Shown here: in pieces, positions 4,317 to 5,186 of the stretch | How the letters are laid out: each line of letters begins with the position of its first letter | Position numbering within the stretch: position 1 is the stretch's first letter | Assembly: GCA_903870235.1 (NCBI GenBank) | Contig: CAIQCA010000078.1 | Coordinates: forward strand, 1-5,186 | Length of the DNA: 5,186 nucleotides | Direction: 5' to 3' | Origin: an uncultured bacterium | GTDB taxonomy: Bacteria; Patescibacteriota; Minisyncoccia; Phycocordibacterales; PALSA-1337 | The notes under the pieces: generated by a model | The model's input: the letters and a program-made list of their open reading frames with translations, nothing else | What the model was told of the DNA's origin: nothing | Database searches by the model: none | Program-made: the position numbers and the translations under genes

Positions 4317-5045
4317 ATGGATAAAATAAAGATTCTTGAGAAGATTGGTCTCACCAAACATGAAAGTGCCATATATCTCGCTCTTCTAGAGCTTGGACCG
4401 ACAAACATTTCCAAGATTTCTGAAAAAACCGCCATACACCGACCGCTCATATACAAAGCGCTCCCCTCTTTGCTTGAGAAGAAACTAATAACGCAAAATC
4501 GAAGACAGAACAGAATGATATACATGGCTGAACCACCAAATAGACTGGAAGCGATCTTTGATGATCTCAAAATTGATCTCTTCGAGATACTTCCAGACCT
4601 GGAAGATTCTTATACTAGCAATGAGCAAAAACCTAAGGTCAGGTTTCTGGAAGGAAAAAATGGAACAAAGAGAATATTTGATGATATCGTCAGAAGTATG
4701 AAAAAAGGCGAGACCTTCTATAGATATAGTTCCAACAAAGATGGTCAGGAGAAAAAAGATAAGTATGTTCCCAGAGGTTACCGGAAGATGCGCGACGATA
4801 AACAACTCCAGAGGGAGGTTATAACCAACAACCAAACTTCCAAACATAAAATTCCTAAATTAGATCGCTTCGTGAAAATAATGCCAAACGACTTGGGTCC
4901 ATTTGAACACAATGTCACAGAGACTATATATGGAAATAAAGTCGCTTTCATAGATTACAATTCCGAAACGGCTATGGTTATAGAGAGTAAAAGAATCGCT
5001 GATTTCCAAAGGCACATTTTCAAGATGTTGTATAAGAAGTTGTAA
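4317..5045 (+). CDS. TrmB-family transcriptional regulator
   Basis: This 242-residue protein is a DNA-binding regulator. Residues 1-70 form a winged helix-turn-helix of the TrmB type: LEKIGLTKHESAIYLALLEL, then ISKISEKTAIHRPLIYKALPSL as the helix-turn-helix, and a wing ending at IYMAEPP. A linker helix (about 74-98) that could help dimerise leads to a C-terminal effector-like region (about 105-242) opening with VRFLEGKNGTKRIFDDI, as in TrmB proteins with a degenerate PLD-like domain. Sugar-binding TrmB proteins are known from archaea; bacterial relatives are often of unknown ligand, so none is claimed. The ATG is at the start of the conserved helix and has no Shine-Dalgarno. Two palindromic operators lie just upstream. 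It is the only clear plus-strand gene here, divergent from the 128-residue gene and convergent with the gene at the right edge. Confidence 0.88.
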   Translation: MDKIKILEKIGLTKHESAIYLALLELGPTNISKISEKTAIHRPLIYKALPSLLEKKLITQNRRQNRMIYMAEPPNRLEAIFDDLKIDLFEILPDLEDSYTSNEQKPKVRFLEGKNGTKRIFDDIVRSMKKGETFYRYSSNKDGQEKKDKYVPRGYRKMRDDKQLQREVITNNQTSKHKIPKLDRFVKIMPNDLGPFEHNVTETIYGNKVAFIDYNSETAMVIESKRIADFQRHIFKMLYKKL

Positions 5046-5079
5046 TAAAAAACGGGCACCTTCCGAAGAAAGTGCCCGT
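5042..5079 (-). terminator. Rho-independent terminator of the right-edge gene
   Basis: ACGGGCAC (5052-5059) and GTGCCCGT (5072-5079) form an 8-bp stem, extended past one mismatch by TTC/GAA around a CGAA loop. The T-tract (TTTTTTATT) is on the minus strand, so it serves the gene entering at 5186. On the plus strand it follows the TrmB stop by 6 bases but lacks a T-tract, so it would stop TrmB transcripts only weakly. Its T-tract overlaps the last bases of the TrmB gene. Confidence 0.8.
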
Positions 5080-5110
5080 GCCAGAGTAAGCTAGTCTTAT
5101 AGATCGCTAG

Positions 5111-5186
5111 CTACTTCGCCGCGATAGCGAGCATCTCGCGAGAAAGCTTGATACTCCTTGCGAAGTCTTTCGCCTTCCAGTCATAC
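5111..5186 (-). CDS. C-terminal end of an unidentified protein (partial)
   Basis: On the minus strand an open frame enters from the right edge and gives 24 residues, beginning YDWKAKDF and ending EMLAIAAK, before TAG. The tail looks like an amphipathic helix with mixed charge, a typical protein C-terminus. The other minus-strand frame checked contains a stop close to the edge. The well-formed terminator 30 bases downstream supports a real gene end. Too little is present to name a family. Confidence 0.6.
   Translation of the reverse strand, partial: YDWKAKDFARSIKLSREMLAIAAK

Noticed and set aside
4485..4847. Minus-strand open frame of 120 codons
   Set aside because: It is a shadow of the TrmB-type gene, which has clear domain sequence on the other strand.

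Overview
This window looks like chromosomal DNA, possibly carrying acquired genes, from a small-genome bacterium, most likely of the Candidate Phyla Radiation (Patescibacteria/Parcubacteria type). The evidence is indirect: a TTD14-like P-loop/CYTH fusion, a stand-alone HIT protein, a Maf pyrophosphatase and a TrmB-family regulator in one short stretch, several starts without a Shine-Dalgarno site, and compact hypothetical genes. UGA is used as a stop (end of the gene at 3657-4043), so the UGA=Gly code of some CPR lineages does not apply. Base composition is patchy: the CYTH gene and the gene at 3657-4043 are visibly more GC-rich than the HIT, Maf and TrmB genes, which hints at mixed origins.

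Layout, left to right. Positions 1-199 hold hairpins and a clear minus-strand terminator. A run of minus-strand features follows: the P-loop/CYTH gene (200-1327), an unrecognised 155-residue gene (1400-1867), a hammerhead ribozyme (1948-2004), a HIT-domain gene (2079-2453), a second hammerhead ribozyme (2526-2578), a dense block of GC-rich hairpins (2576-2746), an AT-rich gap, and maf (2963-3571) with a leaderless-type promoter. Next come a terminator (3616-3635) and an unrecognised 128-residue gene (3657-4043), also on the minus strand. A plus-strand TrmB-type regulator (4317-5045) is transcribed divergently from that gene, behind two related palindromic operators. It converges on a minus-strand terminator (5052-5079) that serves a gene whose last 24 codons enter from the right edge.

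The standout is the pair of type III hammerhead ribozymes on the same strand, one on each side of the HIT gene. Both have the complete catalytic core (CUGAUGA or CUGACGA, and GAAA) and a cleavage triplet (GUC or GUU). Their stem I sequences are unrelated but fold the same way, which is strong covariation. If both cleave, a 576-nt RNA carrying the whole HIT reading frame is released, and joining its ends would rebuild a complete hammerhead. The same cleavage would give the downstream 155-residue/CYTH mRNA a processed 5'-hydroxyl leader. The hairpin block immediately beside the upstream ribozyme looks like a second structured RNA, or a DNA hairpin element, of a class I cannot name.
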